Source: Rhizobiaceae bacterium
GTDB taxonomy: Bacteria > Pseudomonadota > Alphaproteobacteria > Rhizobiales > Rhizobiaceae
Direction of reading: 5' to 3'
NCBI GenBank assembly: GCA_905339215.1
Contig: CAJPFN010000077.1
Location: 1 to 64,000, forward strand
Length of the DNA: 64,000 nucleotides
This document shows, in pieces, positions 13,864-22,377 of this stretch. Made by a program: the position numbers and the translations under genes. The notes under the pieces are model-generated. The model was not told the origin of the DNA. It saw only the letters and a list, made by a program, of their open reading frames with translations, and ran no database searches. Position 1 is the first letter of the stretch, and each line of letters opens with the position of its first letter.

Positions 13864-14517
13864 TCAGAGCCCGAGCGCGGCGGCGATCCGGGGCGCTGCG
13901 TCCGGCCAGTCCTCGACGACCACGACATCCTCTGGCGGCGGCGGCAGCAGCGAGCGCAGGCTGTTGTCGGACATCAGGTGGAACAGATGCGCGTCGGCCA
14001 CCGCCTTGCGGGCGGAAACGAGGTTGGGCGGCAGGTCATCGACGAAGGCGACGGGGCGGCCGTGCTGGCCGCGCAGGCTGGCGATGGCCGGTCCCTTGGC
14101 CATCTCCGTGGTGAGGAGCGGGTAGGGCAGGCCGAGCGTGTCCAGGTGGGCGCGCCGCGTCGCCCTATGCCGGTGGGGCATGGCGGTGAGCAGCACGATC
14201 TCGGCAGCGTCGCGGAAACCCGCCAGGGCCTCGGCGGCGCCGGCGATCATCGTCTGCCATTCGGCCTGCACGGCGAAGAAGGAATCGAGCAGGGCAGAGA
14301 CTTCGTGCGCCTCGGCGATGCGCCCGGTGTCGCGTTCGGCGACGTTGCCGGTCAGCCGGAAGCTGCCGAACTTCAGCGTGTAGCCCTGAGCCTCGAGGTA
14401 TTTCGGGAACGGGCGCACGAACTCGAGCAGGACGTCGTCCACGTCGAGCACCAACAGCGGCCGGTGGTCGCGGGCGAGCTCGGCGATCTGCCGGGCTGTT
14501 TCGGGATCGTCGCTCAT
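13864..14517 (-). CDS. HAD-superfamily-like hydrolase
   Basis: 217 residues from the ATG at 14517 (MSDDPETARQ). The segment PLLVLDVDDVLLEFVRPF holds the HAD motif I (DxDxx), although the canonical nucleophile pattern DxDxT is changed to DVDDV. TAMPHRHRATR resembles motif II (T/S), and PVAFVDDLPPNLVSA resembles motif IV (DD). Function is probably a phosphatase of unknown substrate. The start codon overlaps the stop of the upstream DUF3572 gene (ATGA), so the two are translationally coupled. Confidence 0.7.
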   Translation of the reverse strand: MSDDPETARQIAELARDHRPLLVLDVDDVLLEFVRPFPKYLEAQGYTLKFGSFRLTGNVAERDTGRIAEAHEVSALLDSFFAVQAEWQTMIAGAAEALAGFRDAAEIVLLTAMPHRHRATRRAHLDTLGLPYPLLTTEMAKGPAIASLRGQHGRPVAFVDDLPPNLVSARKAVADAHLFHLMSDNSLRSLLPPPPEDVVVVEDWPDAAPRIAAALGL

Positions 14518-14798
14518 GTCGACGCCAGGTAGTGGTCGTCGCCGCCGGGCAGCGCGCGCCGCGCCGCGGCGAGGGAGGAAGGGTCGAGACCGCTGGTTTC
14601 GGCGAAGGCGATCACGGTCGGCTCGTGGGCCAGGACGAAGTCGAGCACTCCGGCAAGGAAGCCGGGCTCTCCCGCAGCCTGGCGAATCCGGCCGGCGTCT
14701 ATCCCGGTGATCGACAGGAAGCGGGGCAGGCGGTCCGGATCGCCTGCGACGAAAGCCAGCGCACGGATGCCGACCGCCTCGGCGTCGTCCCGCGACAT
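14514..14798 (-). CDS. DUF3572 family protein
   Basis: About 94 residues from the ATG at 14798 (MSRDDAEAVGIRALAF). The pattern of an N-terminal AxxxALxFVAxDPxRLxRFL helix, TGIDAGRIR, and a PxFLAGVLDFVLAHE helix is typical of DUF3572, a small all-helical protein widespread in Rhizobiales with no assigned role. An upstream ATG at 14840 is possible, but the residues between are Arg/Pro-rich and neither start has a good Shine-Dalgarno. It overlaps the HAD gene by 4 bases. Confidence 0.8.
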   Translation of the reverse strand: MSRDDAEAVGIRALAFVAGDPDRLPRFLSITGIDAGRIRQAAGEPGFLAGVLDFVLAHEPTVIAFAETSGLDPSSLAAARRALPGGDDHYLAST

Positions 14799-15007
14799 GG
14801 CGGCCGTCCGGCCCGGATTTGGTCGACCTAAGCTGCTCATAGCGCGGGAGTAGCCGCATCGGCGACCGACCGCAAGCGGCGCCGGATTCGACCGCACCGA
14901 TTACCGTTTCGTCAATGTTCTGCCGATACTATCGTGGCAGCGAATCGTGTTCGCGTGACCGGCACGCCGACATGAGCGCGGCGCCGGCGACGGCAGGGCG
15001 GGTGGTA

Positions 15008-15379
15008 ATGCCGAAGAAAGTCATGATCGTCGAAGACAACGAGCTCAACATGAAGCTCTTTCGCGACCTGATCGAAGCCAGCGGCTACGAGACTGTGCGG
15101 ACGCGGAACGGTCTCGAAGTCCTCGATCTGGCGAGGGTGCATCGGCCCGACCTGATCCTGATGGACATCCAGCTTCCGGAAGTCTCCGGCCTCGACGTGA
15201 CGAAATGGCTTAAGGAGGACAACGAGCTGCACACGATCCCGGTCATCGCCGTCACCGCCTTCGCGATGAAGGGCGACGAGGAGCGCATTCGTCAGGGCGG
15301 CTGCGAGGCCTACATTTCGAAACCCATCTCGGTGCCCCGTTTCATCGAGACGATCAGATCCTATCTCGGCGACGCCTGA
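15008..15379 (+). CDS. divK: Single-domain response regulator DivK
   Basis: 123 residues from the ATG at 15008 ([14 protein letters not shown]), a lone receiver domain. The acidic pocket (E9, D10), phospho-acceptor D53 in [10 protein letters not shown], the Thr in [13 protein letters not shown] and Lys in YISKPIS are all present, and the [12 protein letters not shown] tail is characteristic of DivK. In alphaproteobacteria DivK is phosphorylated by DivJ, dephosphorylated by PleC and controls CckA/CtrA, and so cell-cycle progression and polarity. Upstream in-frame ATGs give an unlikely extension. It lies 34 bases before pleD in the same direction, as in many rhizobia and Caulobacter. Confidence 0.95.
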   Translation: MPKKVMIVEDNELNMKLFRDLIEASGYETVRTRNGLEVLDLARVHRPDLILMDIQLPEVSGLDVTKWLKEDNELHTIPVIAVTAFAMKGDEERIRQGGCEAYISKPISVPRFIETIRSYLGDA

Positions 15380-15413
15380 TGCCGTCGCTGGAAGCCGCCA
15401 GCAGGAGCTTCGC

Positions 15414-16787
15414 ATGACAGCGCGCATCCTCGTGGTCGACGATGTCCCGGCGAATGTCAGGCTCCTCGAAGTTCGCCTGCTCGCCGAGTATTTCGAGGTG
15501 CTCACGGCGACGAGCGGTCCCGAAGCCATCGAGATCTGCGAACACGACAAGGTCGATGTCGTGCTGCTCGACGTGATGATGCCGGACATGGACGGCTTCG
15601 AGGTCTGCCGCATCCTCAAGGGAGACCCGGCGACCGAACACATCCCGGTCATCATGATCACCGCGCTCGACCAGGTTTCCGATCGCGTGCGCGGCCTCGA
15701 GGCCGGCGCCGACGACTTCCTCACCAAGCCCGTCAACGACCTCCAGCTGATGACCCGGGTCAGGAGCCTGGTCAGGCTGAAAACGCTGACCGACGAACTC
15801 AGGCTGCGCGCCGCAACGACCCGTGACATCGGTATCGAGGAACTTCTCGGCAGCAGGCATCCGAATGACGATCAGATCCCGAAGGTTCTCCTGATCGACG
15901 AGAAGGAGGAGTCCGCACGGTCGATCGTGCAAATGCTGGCCGGCGGCGCCGACCTCGACGTTGCGGCAGATCCGCACGCCGCCGTTTTCCAGGCGGCCGA
16001 GGGCGCGTACGAATGCGTCATCGTCACGACCGAATTCGAGACGTTCGATCCGCTGCGGCTGTGCTCGCAGCTCAGATCCATCGATCGCACGCGCTCCCTG
16101 CCGATCATCCTGATCGCCGGCGAAGGCGAAGACGCCAGGATCATCCGCAGCCTCGAACTCGGCGTGAACGACTATCTCGTGCGGCCGGTCGATGCCCACG
16201 AACTCCTCGCCCGGTTGCGCACCCAGGTCAGACGCAAGCGCTACAACGATCACCTGCGCACGAGCGTGACCGAGACGATCGAGATGGCGGTCACCGACGC
16301 ACTGACCGGCCTGCACAACCGCCGCTACCTCGACAGCCATCTGAAGACGCTGTTCGACCGCGCCGTGGCCCGCCGCCGCCCGCTGTCCGTGATGATGACG
16401 GACCTAGACCGCTTCAAGTCGATCAACGACACGTTCGGCCACGACGGCGGCGACGACGTGCTCCGGGAGTTTGCCGCGCGTCTGCGAAAGAACGTGCGCG
16501 GCATCGACCTCGCCTGCCGCTTCGGCGGCGAGGAGTTCGTCGTCGTCATGCCCGACACGGATGCGGCCATCGCCAAGATGGTCGCCGAGCGCATTCGCGC
16601 CGAGATCGAAAGGACGCCGTTCACGGTCGGCGCCGATGGTCGTGCAGTCAACGTCACGATCAGCATCGGCGTCTCTTCGCTCCGCCACGGCCCCGACCGT
16701 ATCGAGGATCTCATGAAGCGCGCAGACGTGGCGCTCTACGAGGCAAAATCCAACGGCCGCAACCGGGTCGTGGCGCGCGCAGCCTGA
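15414..16787 (+). CDS. pleD: Response regulator / diguanylate cyclase PleD
   Basis: 457 residues: a first receiver with phospho-acceptor D53 (VVLLDVMMPDMDG), a second receiver (about 158-275) and a C-terminal GGDEF domain. The second receiver is degenerate: the expected acidic acceptor is replaced (IVTTEFE), which fits its known adaptor role in PleD dimerisation. The cyclase active site is GGEEF, preceded five residues earlier by an RGID inhibition-site motif, so product inhibition by cyclic di-GMP is expected. In Caulobacter, PleD drives pole remodelling during the swarmer-to-stalked transition. Here it pairs with divK. Confidence 0.95.
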   Translation: MTARILVVDDVPANVRLLEVRLLAEYFEVLTATSGPEAIEICEHDKVDVVLLDVMMPDMDGFEVCRILKGDPATEHIPVIMITALDQVSDRVRGLEAGADDFLTKPVNDLQLMTRVRSLVRLKTLTDELRLRAATTRDIGIEELLGSRHPNDDQIPKVLLIDEKEESARSIVQMLAGGADLDVAADPHAAVFQAAEGAYECVIVTTEFETFDPLRLCSQLRSIDRTRSLPIILIAGEGEDARIIRSLELGVNDYLVRPVDAHELLARLRTQVRRKRYNDHLRTSVTETIEMAVTDALTGLHNRRYLDSHLKTLFDRAVARRRPLSVMMTDLDRFKSINDTFGHDGGDDVLREFAARLRKNVRGIDLACRFGGEEFVVVMPDTDAAIAKMVAERIRAEIERTPFTVGADGRAVNVTISIGVSSLRHGPDRIEDLMKRADVALYEAKSNGRNRVVARAA

Positions 16788-17123
16788 GGGCGCCGGAAGC
16801 GAAATTCCGTTGAAAGTCGGACCGCTGTTTACCGTAGTGCCGGAATGCTGGCAAAAACGGTTAAGAAACTATTGATTTTCAAGCAATCTTGCGCGAATGT
16901 CCAATCAAACGGGCGAAAACGGCCACGAGGACAAGGTGTTTTCGTCCCGATTTGCCCCATGATGCTCAGGTCCGCCGCATCTCCTGGGTCCGTGGGGTCG
17001 GCCGGCCGGCGCTGGCGCATAGTGGCCTCCTCGTACCGCTGTCAGTTTGCCGACCGGCCCCTTTTCTCCGCGAAATGATATCCGATCCGCCTCGCGGGCG
17101 AATGCCTGTGGGCGCTGCATCGC

Positions 17124-17330
17124 TTTAGAGCAATGATCGATCGGATTGAATCGTTCTGCCAGAGAGAATTCGGGCCAAGGTCGAGTGCTTCGGCGAAGGT
17201 CGATTTGGTGCATCGGCCGGGCCGGAGGCCGACGAATCTGGCCCGAATTCACCCGGCCCGAAGGGTTTCCCGCTGGCGGGCGCCCGCGAAGAAACAGAAC
17301 TGTTTCAATCTGATCGATCATTGCTCTAAA
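17124..17330. repeat. TAGAGC-ended palindromic repeat element, copy 1 (RIME/MITE-like)
   Basis: 207 bp bounded by long inverted repeats: the first 19 bases (TTTAGAGCAATGATCGATC, 17124-17142) match the reverse complement of the last 19 exactly, and similarity continues past one mismatch through GATTGAA to a TTCTG motif. The interior contains GC-rich pieces (TTCGGGCC, AGGTCGAG, GGCCGACG, CTGGCGGGCGCCC) that recur in the element at 35010-35282. It encodes no protein. Such intergenic palindromic elements (RIMEs in rhizobia) are moved or amplified by unknown means; the family assignment is by analogy. Confidence 0.75.
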
Positions 17331-17357
17331 ACGAAAACGCCGCCCGGAGGGCGGCGT
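17331..17357 (-). terminator. Intrinsic terminator of rpmG
   Basis: Read on the minus strand, a perfect 9-bp GC-rich stem (17349-17357 with 17337-17345, loop of 3) is followed by TTTTCGTTTT. It lies 27 bases after the rpmG stop codon and directly abuts the palindromic repeat. Confidence 0.8.
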
Positions 17358-17383
17358 CGGCAACCGGTCGCGAAGAACGAGGC

Positions 17384-17551
17384 TTACTTGATCTTCGTTT
17401 CCTTGAACTCGACGTGCTTCTTGGCAATCGGGTCGTACTTGCGGAACGACATCTTCTCGGTCTTCGTGCGGCTGTTCTTGCTCGTCACGTAGAAGAAGCC
17501 GGTGTCGGCGGTGGACAGGAGCTTGATCTTGATGTTCGCGGCTTTGGCCAT
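17384..17551 (-). CDS. rpmG: 50S ribosomal protein L33
   Basis: 55 residues, the standard length, starting [26 protein letters not shown]-like and ending FKETKIK. The order of a basic N-terminus, [22 protein letters not shown] and KKHVEFKE is diagnostic of bacterial L33 of the type without the zinc-binding cysteines. It is a component of the large ribosomal subunit near the E site. It is followed by its own terminator and preceded by about 100 bases of leader. Confidence 0.95.
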   Translation of the reverse strand: MAKAANIKIKLLSTADTGFFYVTSKNSRTKTEKMSFRKYDPIAKKHVEFKETKIK

Positions 17552-17654
17552 GGGAATCGTCCGTTCTTATCGTGGGTTTCGTACCGCCTGACCGCGGGAA
17601 CGACACCCGGACGCGGAAAACGTGCGCGGACACATACCCGAGACGCCCGAAATG

Positions 17655-18848
17655 TCAAGCGCGAGGCCGCACGGCGAATAGCCGGGAGACCGCGAGGGCG
17701 ATGTAGAGCAGGAAGAACACGGCGATGGACCAGGCAAAACCGTCCTGGCCGAACAGATCCATGCCGACGCCGATCGCCTGCGGGCCGAGGATCATGCCGA
17801 GTCCGTAGCAGAAGACGAAGGCGGCATTGGCGGAAGCGAGCTCATGCCCCGAGAGTCGCGTCCCCAGATGGGCAAGACCCACTGTGTAGAGCGCTGCGAC
17901 GACGCCGCCCCAGAAGAACAGCAGCGCGGCCAGCAGATGCCAGTTGGCCGCGGCGTAGGGCAGGGCGAGAATCCCCGCGAGGCCGATGACTGCGCATGCC
18001 AGGAGCAGATGCCGGCGGTCCCTCATGCGGTCGCTGACCATGCCGAGCGGCACCTGAAGGACGACGTTGCCGAGACCGATCATGGTCAGGAGCAGGGCGG
18101 CATCGGATTCGGGATAGCCGGCGCGGTTGCCGAAGACCGGGAACAGGGCGAATCCTCCGGTCTCGACCGCGCCGAAGACGAGGACCGCGGCGGTCGCGGT
18201 CGGCACCAGGAGAATATAGCCGGCAAAGCTGCGGCTCTCGTCGTCGGAGCGATGGATCGGCGGGCTCTCCCGCCAGGCCGCAAAGACGGGGAGCGCGGCG
18301 AGCATGGTGATGGCGAAGGTCACGCCGAACGGCAGGAAACCCTGGCTGCCGATCTGCGCGAATAACCAAGGCCCGAGCGCGAAGCCCAGCGACAGGACCG
18401 TCGCATAGATACCGAGGACGAAGCCACGCCGGTGCGGCGGCGCGCTGGCGCTGATCCAATACTCGGAGAGGATGAACAGGACCGTCAGCGCGATGTGGAG
18501 GACGACGCGGAGCGGAAACCACATCCAGAACGACGGCGCCAGGTGGAAGCCGACGAAGGCGAAGGCGCCCGCGAGGATCATCCCGAGCATGGTGGCGACG
18601 ACGCCGAAGCGGACCGCCAGCGGTATCGCAAGCGGCGCGGCCGCGATCGACGCGACACCGGCCACGGCCGTGTTGAGGCCGATCATCGTAGCCGAGTGGC
18701 CCCGACTTTCCAGAATGACGCTGAGCAGCGGCGTTCCCAGGCCGATCGCGATGCCGACGACGCTGATCGCGGAGATCGCGGCGCCGAGCGAAAGCCATCG
18801 CAACTGCGCCGGAGCGGCGCCGCCAGGCGTCTTGGAGACGGCGCTCAT
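17655..18848 (-). CDS. Major facilitator superfamily transporter
   Basis: 397 residues with about twelve membrane helices in two bundles and a central loop around residue 195 (WRESPPIHRSDDES). The motif-A-like segment between helices 2 and 3 reads PLAIPLAVRFGVVATM, and GMVSDRMRDRRHLL is its counterpart in the second half. This is a drug/sugar-efflux type MFS protein (YcaD-like in general appearance); the substrate is unknown. It lies 9 bases after the Nudix gene on the same strand and probably belongs to the topA-rnr-DUF983-Nudix run. Confidence 0.82.
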   Translation of the reverse strand: MSAVSKTPGGAAPAQLRWLSLGAAISAISVVGIAIGLGTPLLSVILESRGHSATMIGLNTAVAGVASIAAAPLAIPLAVRFGVVATMLGMILAGAFAFVGFHLAPSFWMWFPLRVVLHIALTVLFILSEYWISASAPPHRRGFVLGIYATVLSLGFALGPWLFAQIGSQGFLPFGVTFAITMLAALPVFAAWRESPPIHRSDDESRSFAGYILLVPTATAAVLVFGAVETGGFALFPVFGNRAGYPESDAALLLTMIGLGNVVLQVPLGMVSDRMRDRRHLLLACAVIGLAGILALPYAAANWHLLAALLFFWGGVVAALYTVGLAHLGTRLSGHELASANAAFVFCYGLGMILGPQAIGVGMDLFGQDGFAWSIAVFFLLYIALAVSRLFAVRPRA

Positions 18849-18857
18849 CGCAAAGAA

Positions 18858-19601
18858 CTACAGGAGGTCGCGCAGAAAGCGATTGCCGCGCATGCGGTAG
18901 AACGGTGCGGGACCGCCGGGCCGCAATTCGGGGTCTTCGCCGAGGCGCGACCGGAGATCGCCAAGCACTGTCCGTGTGATCAGCGGAATGTCGAGCTCCA
19001 TGGCTGCCGCCAGCGGCAACCAGACCAGTTCCTCGAGTTCGTTGGTCGGGCCGCCTTCCGGCAGCGCCACGGCCACGTCGTCGCGCCACGCGGCAAGAAA
19101 ACGGGTGTCGAACCGCCGGACCCGTCCGGGCGGCGTGATTGCCCGTGCAACGAAACGAAGTCCCTCGAGCGAAGGCTGAACGCCGTGTTCGGCAAAACCC
19201 TGCCAGTGTTCCCGGGTCGTCGAGAACGTTCCAGGCCGCCCTATCAACAGGCCGGCCTCCTCATAGGTCTCGCGGACCGCCGAAAGCGCGATGGCGCGTG
19301 CACGCGCCGCCGACGAGCGGGCGCCGGCCTGGGCGAGGCGCGCCTCCTCTTCGGGGGCGAGGCCCTGTGCGACCGGTACCCTGCTGTCGGAAGGATCTGT
19401 GCGGCCGCCCGGAAAGACGAAGCGGCCGGGCATGAAGGCGTGGCGGGCGCTGCGCCTGCCCAGAAGCACCCGGACATCTCCGCCGCTCCGGTCGATGAGA
19501 ATCAACGTCGCGGCGTCGCGCGGCCTGAGCGATCGCCCCGCCACCTTGGCGAAATCCCTGGATTCCGCCTTGTCGATCTGCGTCTTGGTTAGACCGTCCA
19601 T
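18858..19601 (-). CDS. Nudix hydrolase
   Basis: 247 residues. The Nudix box is seen as ALSAVRETYEEAGLL (RExxEE core) about residue 108, preceded at some distance by PGRFVFPGGRTDPSD, so the loop between the Gly and the REXXEE helix is longer than in the minimal box. Such larger Nudix proteins near rnr and DUF983 in rhizobia probably hydrolyse a nucleoside diphosphate derivative or CoA-like compound; the substrate is not deducible. It is followed closely by the MFS gene and preceded by DUF983. Confidence 0.83.
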   Translation of the reverse strand: MDGLTKTQIDKAESRDFAKVAGRSLRPRDAATLILIDRSGGDVRVLLGRRSARHAFMPGRFVFPGGRTDPSDSRVPVAQGLAPEEEARLAQAGARSSAARARAIALSAVRETYEEAGLLIGRPGTFSTTREHWQGFAEHGVQPSLEGLRFVARAITPPGRVRRFDTRFLAAWRDDVAVALPEGGPTNELEELVWLPLAAAMELDIPLITRTVLGDLRSRLGEDPELRPGGPAPFYRMRGNRFLRDLL

Positions 19602-19619
19602 GTCCCCTCCGGGGCGGGC

Positions 19620-20054
19620 TCAGGTTTCTGGATGGGATTCTAGCAGGTCGTCCTCCCCGCCGAATCCGTGCATATAGTTCGCCCATTGCAGGCCGACCAC
19701 GGCTCCCTTGATCGGCCGTATCAGAGCGAGAGCCGAAAAGATCGTCAACGGGATCCAGATCGCCAGGTGCTGCCAGGTCGACAGAGTACTCGCCGCTTCG
19801 ATGCCCATGAAGGCGCCGACGACGATGTGGCCGACGACAAGCACGACGAGATAGGCGGGCAGATCGTCGGCGCGATGGTGGTGCATCTCCTCGCCGCAGG
19901 TTTCGCAGCGGTCCACCGTCTTGAGGAAGCTCGAGAACAGCTTTCCTTCGCCGCAATGCGGGCACTTCCCGCGGAAACCGAGGGTCATCGCGCGCATGAC
20001 GGGTCGAGCAGGCCGTGCCTCACGGGGCTCTCCGCCGAAAACCTGTGTTTCCAT
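19620..20054 (-). CDS. DUF983 family membrane protein
   Basis: 144 residues. The N-terminal half carries a zinc-ribbon-like pair (CPHCGEGKLF and CETCGEEMHHHR), and the C-terminal half has two membrane helices (about 67-87 and 93-112). This arrangement, with the ADDLPAY motif before the first helix, is DUF983. Function unknown. The gene begins 3 bases after the rnr stop, implying cotranscription with rnr and topA. Confidence 0.88.
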   Translation of the reverse strand: METQVFGGEPREARPARPVMRAMTLGFRGKCPHCGEGKLFSSFLKTVDRCETCGEEMHHHRADDLPAYLVVLVVGHIVVGAFMGIEAASTLSTWQHLAIWIPLTIFSALALIRPIKGAVVGLQWANYMHGFGGEDDLLESHPET

Positions 20055-20057
20055 ATC

Positions 20058-22373
20058 CTATCTCCTGGACGCCGCGCGGCGCGGTTGCGAGGCGCGGGCG
20101 CGGCCCTTGCCCGCCTTGCTCTTCTGGTACGAGCGCCGGGAGCCAGGTAGCGGCTTCGGATCACTCAGCATCTCGAAACGCATCGCTCCCGCAAGCGGCG
20201 CAACTTCGACGAGGCGGACTTCCACTCGATCGGCGAGCTGGTAGCCCTTGCCGGTCCGCTGGCCGGCGAGGGAATGGGTGGCCTCGTCGAAGATGTAGTA
20301 GTCGTTGCCCAACGATGACACCGGGACGAAGCCGTCGGCGCCATAAACCGGAAGCTGGACGAAGAGGCCCGCCTTGGTCACGCCGGAGATGCGCGCATCG
20401 AACGTTTGGTCAATCTGTTCAGAGAGATAGGCCGCGACGAGTCGGTCGATTGTGTCGCGTTCGGCGGCCATGGCGCGGCGTTCTGACGCAGAAATCAGCG
20501 CCGCGGTCTCCTCAAGCCGCTCCTCCTCCGACCGCGTCAGACCGTCGTTTCCGAGGCCGAGCGACGCGATCAGCGCACGATGGACGACGAGGTCCGCGAA
20601 TCGGCGGATCGGCGAGGTGAAATGCGCGTAGCGGCGCAGGTTGAGACCGAAATGCCCAATGTTTTCAGGCGAGTACTCGGCCTGGCTCTGTGAGCGCAGC
20701 ACGACCTGGTTGACCAGTTGCTCGTTGTCGGCCCCGCGCACCCGTTCGAGGATGGAATTGAACATGGCCGGCCGCAATTGCGGCCCGCGCGCCAGCGACA
20801 TGCCGACGCTGGCGAGGAACTCGCGCAGCGATTCCTGCTTGGCGAGCGACGGCGCGTCGTGGATGCGGTAGACGAGCTTCTGCCGCTTCGCCTCGAGCGT
20901 CTCGGCCGCGGCGACGTTGGCCTGGATCATGTACTCCTCGATCAGGCGGTGCGCGTCGAGCCTTTCCGGCACGATCACCCGGTCCACGGTGCCGTCGGGC
21001 TTCAGCAGGATCTTGCGCTCGGGCAGGTCGAGGTCCAGCGGCTGGCGCGCCTCGCGGCCCCGTTTCAGCACCGCGTAGGCGTCCCATAGCGGGCGCAGCA
21101 CCGTCTCCAGGATCGGTCCGGTGCGCTCGTCGGTACGGCCGTCGATCGCTGCCTGCGCCTGCGGATAGGCGAGCTTCGCCGCGGACTTCATCATGACGCG
21201 GAAGAAGCCGTGGCGCAGCTTGCGCCCGTCGGCGGCGAACGTCATGCGCACGGCGAGCGCCGGGCGATCCTCGCCTTCGCGAAGCGAGCAGAGGTCGTTG
21301 GAGATGCGTTCGGGCAGCATCGGCACGACGCGGTCGGGAAAATAGACGGAGTTGCCGCGCTTCAGCGCTTCGCGGTCGAGGGGCGAGCCGGGCCGCACAT
21401 AGGCGGCAACGTCGGCGATGGCGACCGTGACCACCCAGCCGCCGGGATTGGCCTCGTCCGTATCGGGTTCGGCGTGGACGGCGTCGTCGTGGTCCTTGGC
21501 GTCGGCCGGGTCTATCGTCACCAGCGGCAGCTTGCGCCAGTCCTCGCGGCCGGCCAGCGCTGCGTGCCGTGCCGCCGCCGCCTCGTCGAGGACCGCCTGC
21601 GGAAAGATGTGCGGGATATCGTGGGCGTGGATGGCGATCATGGAGACCGCCTTCTCGCTGGTCATCGAGCCCAGCACGTTGAGCACCCGGGCGCGCGGCA
21701 GGCCGTAGCGCGCGGCGCGCATCGGCTCGGCCTCGACCAGGTCGCCGGCAACCGCACCGTTGAGGAATTCGGGCTCGACGACGAGTTGCGCCTGGCGCCG
21801 CTCGACGGGCTCGATGTGGAAAGCGCCGTCATGGGCGACGCGAAGGACGCCAAGCACGGCTTCGAGGCGCCGGTCGAGGATCTTCAGCACCCGCGCGACA
21901 TAGGCCGGTCCCTCGTCGTCGCGCGCACGGGAGGTCTTCGCCAGGACCCGGTCGCCGATGCCGGGAACCGGGCCCTTGTGGCCGCGCGGCACATGGACCG
22001 ACACGACGGGATTCTGCGCGTCGTCCTCGTCGAGGCGCTCGGCCGGACGGCCGAGCAGGTCGCCGTCGGCGTCGCGGCCGAAGATGTCGAGCACGACCAC
22101 GTGGGGCAGGGTACCGGGCGCGGACAGACGCTTGCGATCCTTGCGCAGCCGGCCCTCGTCCTGGAGTTCGCGGAGAACGTCCTTCAGCCAGATGCGGTCG
22201 CCGGCCTTGAGCGAAAAAGCCTTGGCGATCTCGCGCTTGCCGGCGCGGTCCGGATTTTCCGTGATGTAGCGGAGGATCTCGTCGCGCGTCGGCCGAAAAG
22301 CCGCTGCACCATCCCCGGCGGACGTTCCGGCCCTCCGGCCGGCGCCCTTGCGTCCGGAGATGTTGCGGGCCAT
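20058..22373 (-). CDS. rnr: Ribonuclease R (3'-5' exoribonuclease)
   Basis: 771 residues from the ATG at 22373 (MARNISGRKGAG), 4 bases after the topA stop. Domains: an N-terminal winged-helix segment (RDEILRYITENPDRAGKREIAKAF), cold-shock-like domains, the RNB catalytic domain with ITIDPADAKDHDD aspartates, an S1 domain (DARISGVTKAGLFVQLPVYGADGFVPV) and an Arg/Lys-rich tail. It degrades structured RNA and rRNA fragments. A further 29 in-frame residues upstream overlap topA and are Arg/Pro-rich, so they were rejected. Confidence 0.95.
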   Translation of the reverse strand: MARNISGRKGAGRRAGTSAGDGAAAFRPTRDEILRYITENPDRAGKREIAKAFSLKAGDRIWLKDVLRELQDEGRLRKDRKRLSAPGTLPHVVVLDIFGRDADGDLLGRPAERLDEDDAQNPVVSVHVPRGHKGPVPGIGDRVLAKTSRARDDEGPAYVARVLKILDRRLEAVLGVLRVAHDGAFHIEPVERRQAQLVVEPEFLNGAVAGDLVEAEPMRAARYGLPRARVLNVLGSMTSEKAVSMIAIHAHDIPHIFPQAVLDEAAAARHAALAGREDWRKLPLVTIDPADAKDHDDAVHAEPDTDEANPGGWVVTVAIADVAAYVRPGSPLDREALKRGNSVYFPDRVVPMLPERISNDLCSLREGEDRPALAVRMTFAADGRKLRHGFFRVMMKSAAKLAYPQAQAAIDGRTDERTGPILETVLRPLWDAYAVLKRGREARQPLDLDLPERKILLKPDGTVDRVIVPERLDAHRLIEEYMIQANVAAAETLEAKRQKLVYRIHDAPSLAKQESLREFLASVGMSLARGPQLRPAMFNSILERVRGADNEQLVNQVVLRSQSQAEYSPENIGHFGLNLRRYAHFTSPIRRFADLVVHRALIASLGLGNDGLTRSEEERLEETAALISASERRAMAAERDTIDRLVAAYLSEQIDQTFDARISGVTKAGLFVQLPVYGADGFVPVSSLGNDYYIFDEATHSLAGQRTGKGYQLADRVEVRLVEVAPLAGAMRFEMLSDPKPLPGSRRSYQKSKAGKGRARASQPRRAASRR

Positions 22374-22377
22374 GGCG

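Larger units (their letters stand above)
16788..17383. other. 596-bp gene-free stretch between convergent pleD and rpmG
   Basis: No convincing gene is seen on either strand: the open frames are short, lack good ribosome binding sites and have mixed codon use. The left 330 bases are AT-richer near 16850-16910 and show no recognisable promoter or RNA. The right part holds the palindromic repeat at 17124-17330 and, immediately after it, the intrinsic terminator of rpmG. Confidence 0.7.

Noticed and set aside
16845-17128. Small genes in the pleD-rpmG gap
   Set aside because: The frames of 77-79 codons lack ribosome binding sites, conserved character and consistent codon use, and part lies in the repeat element.
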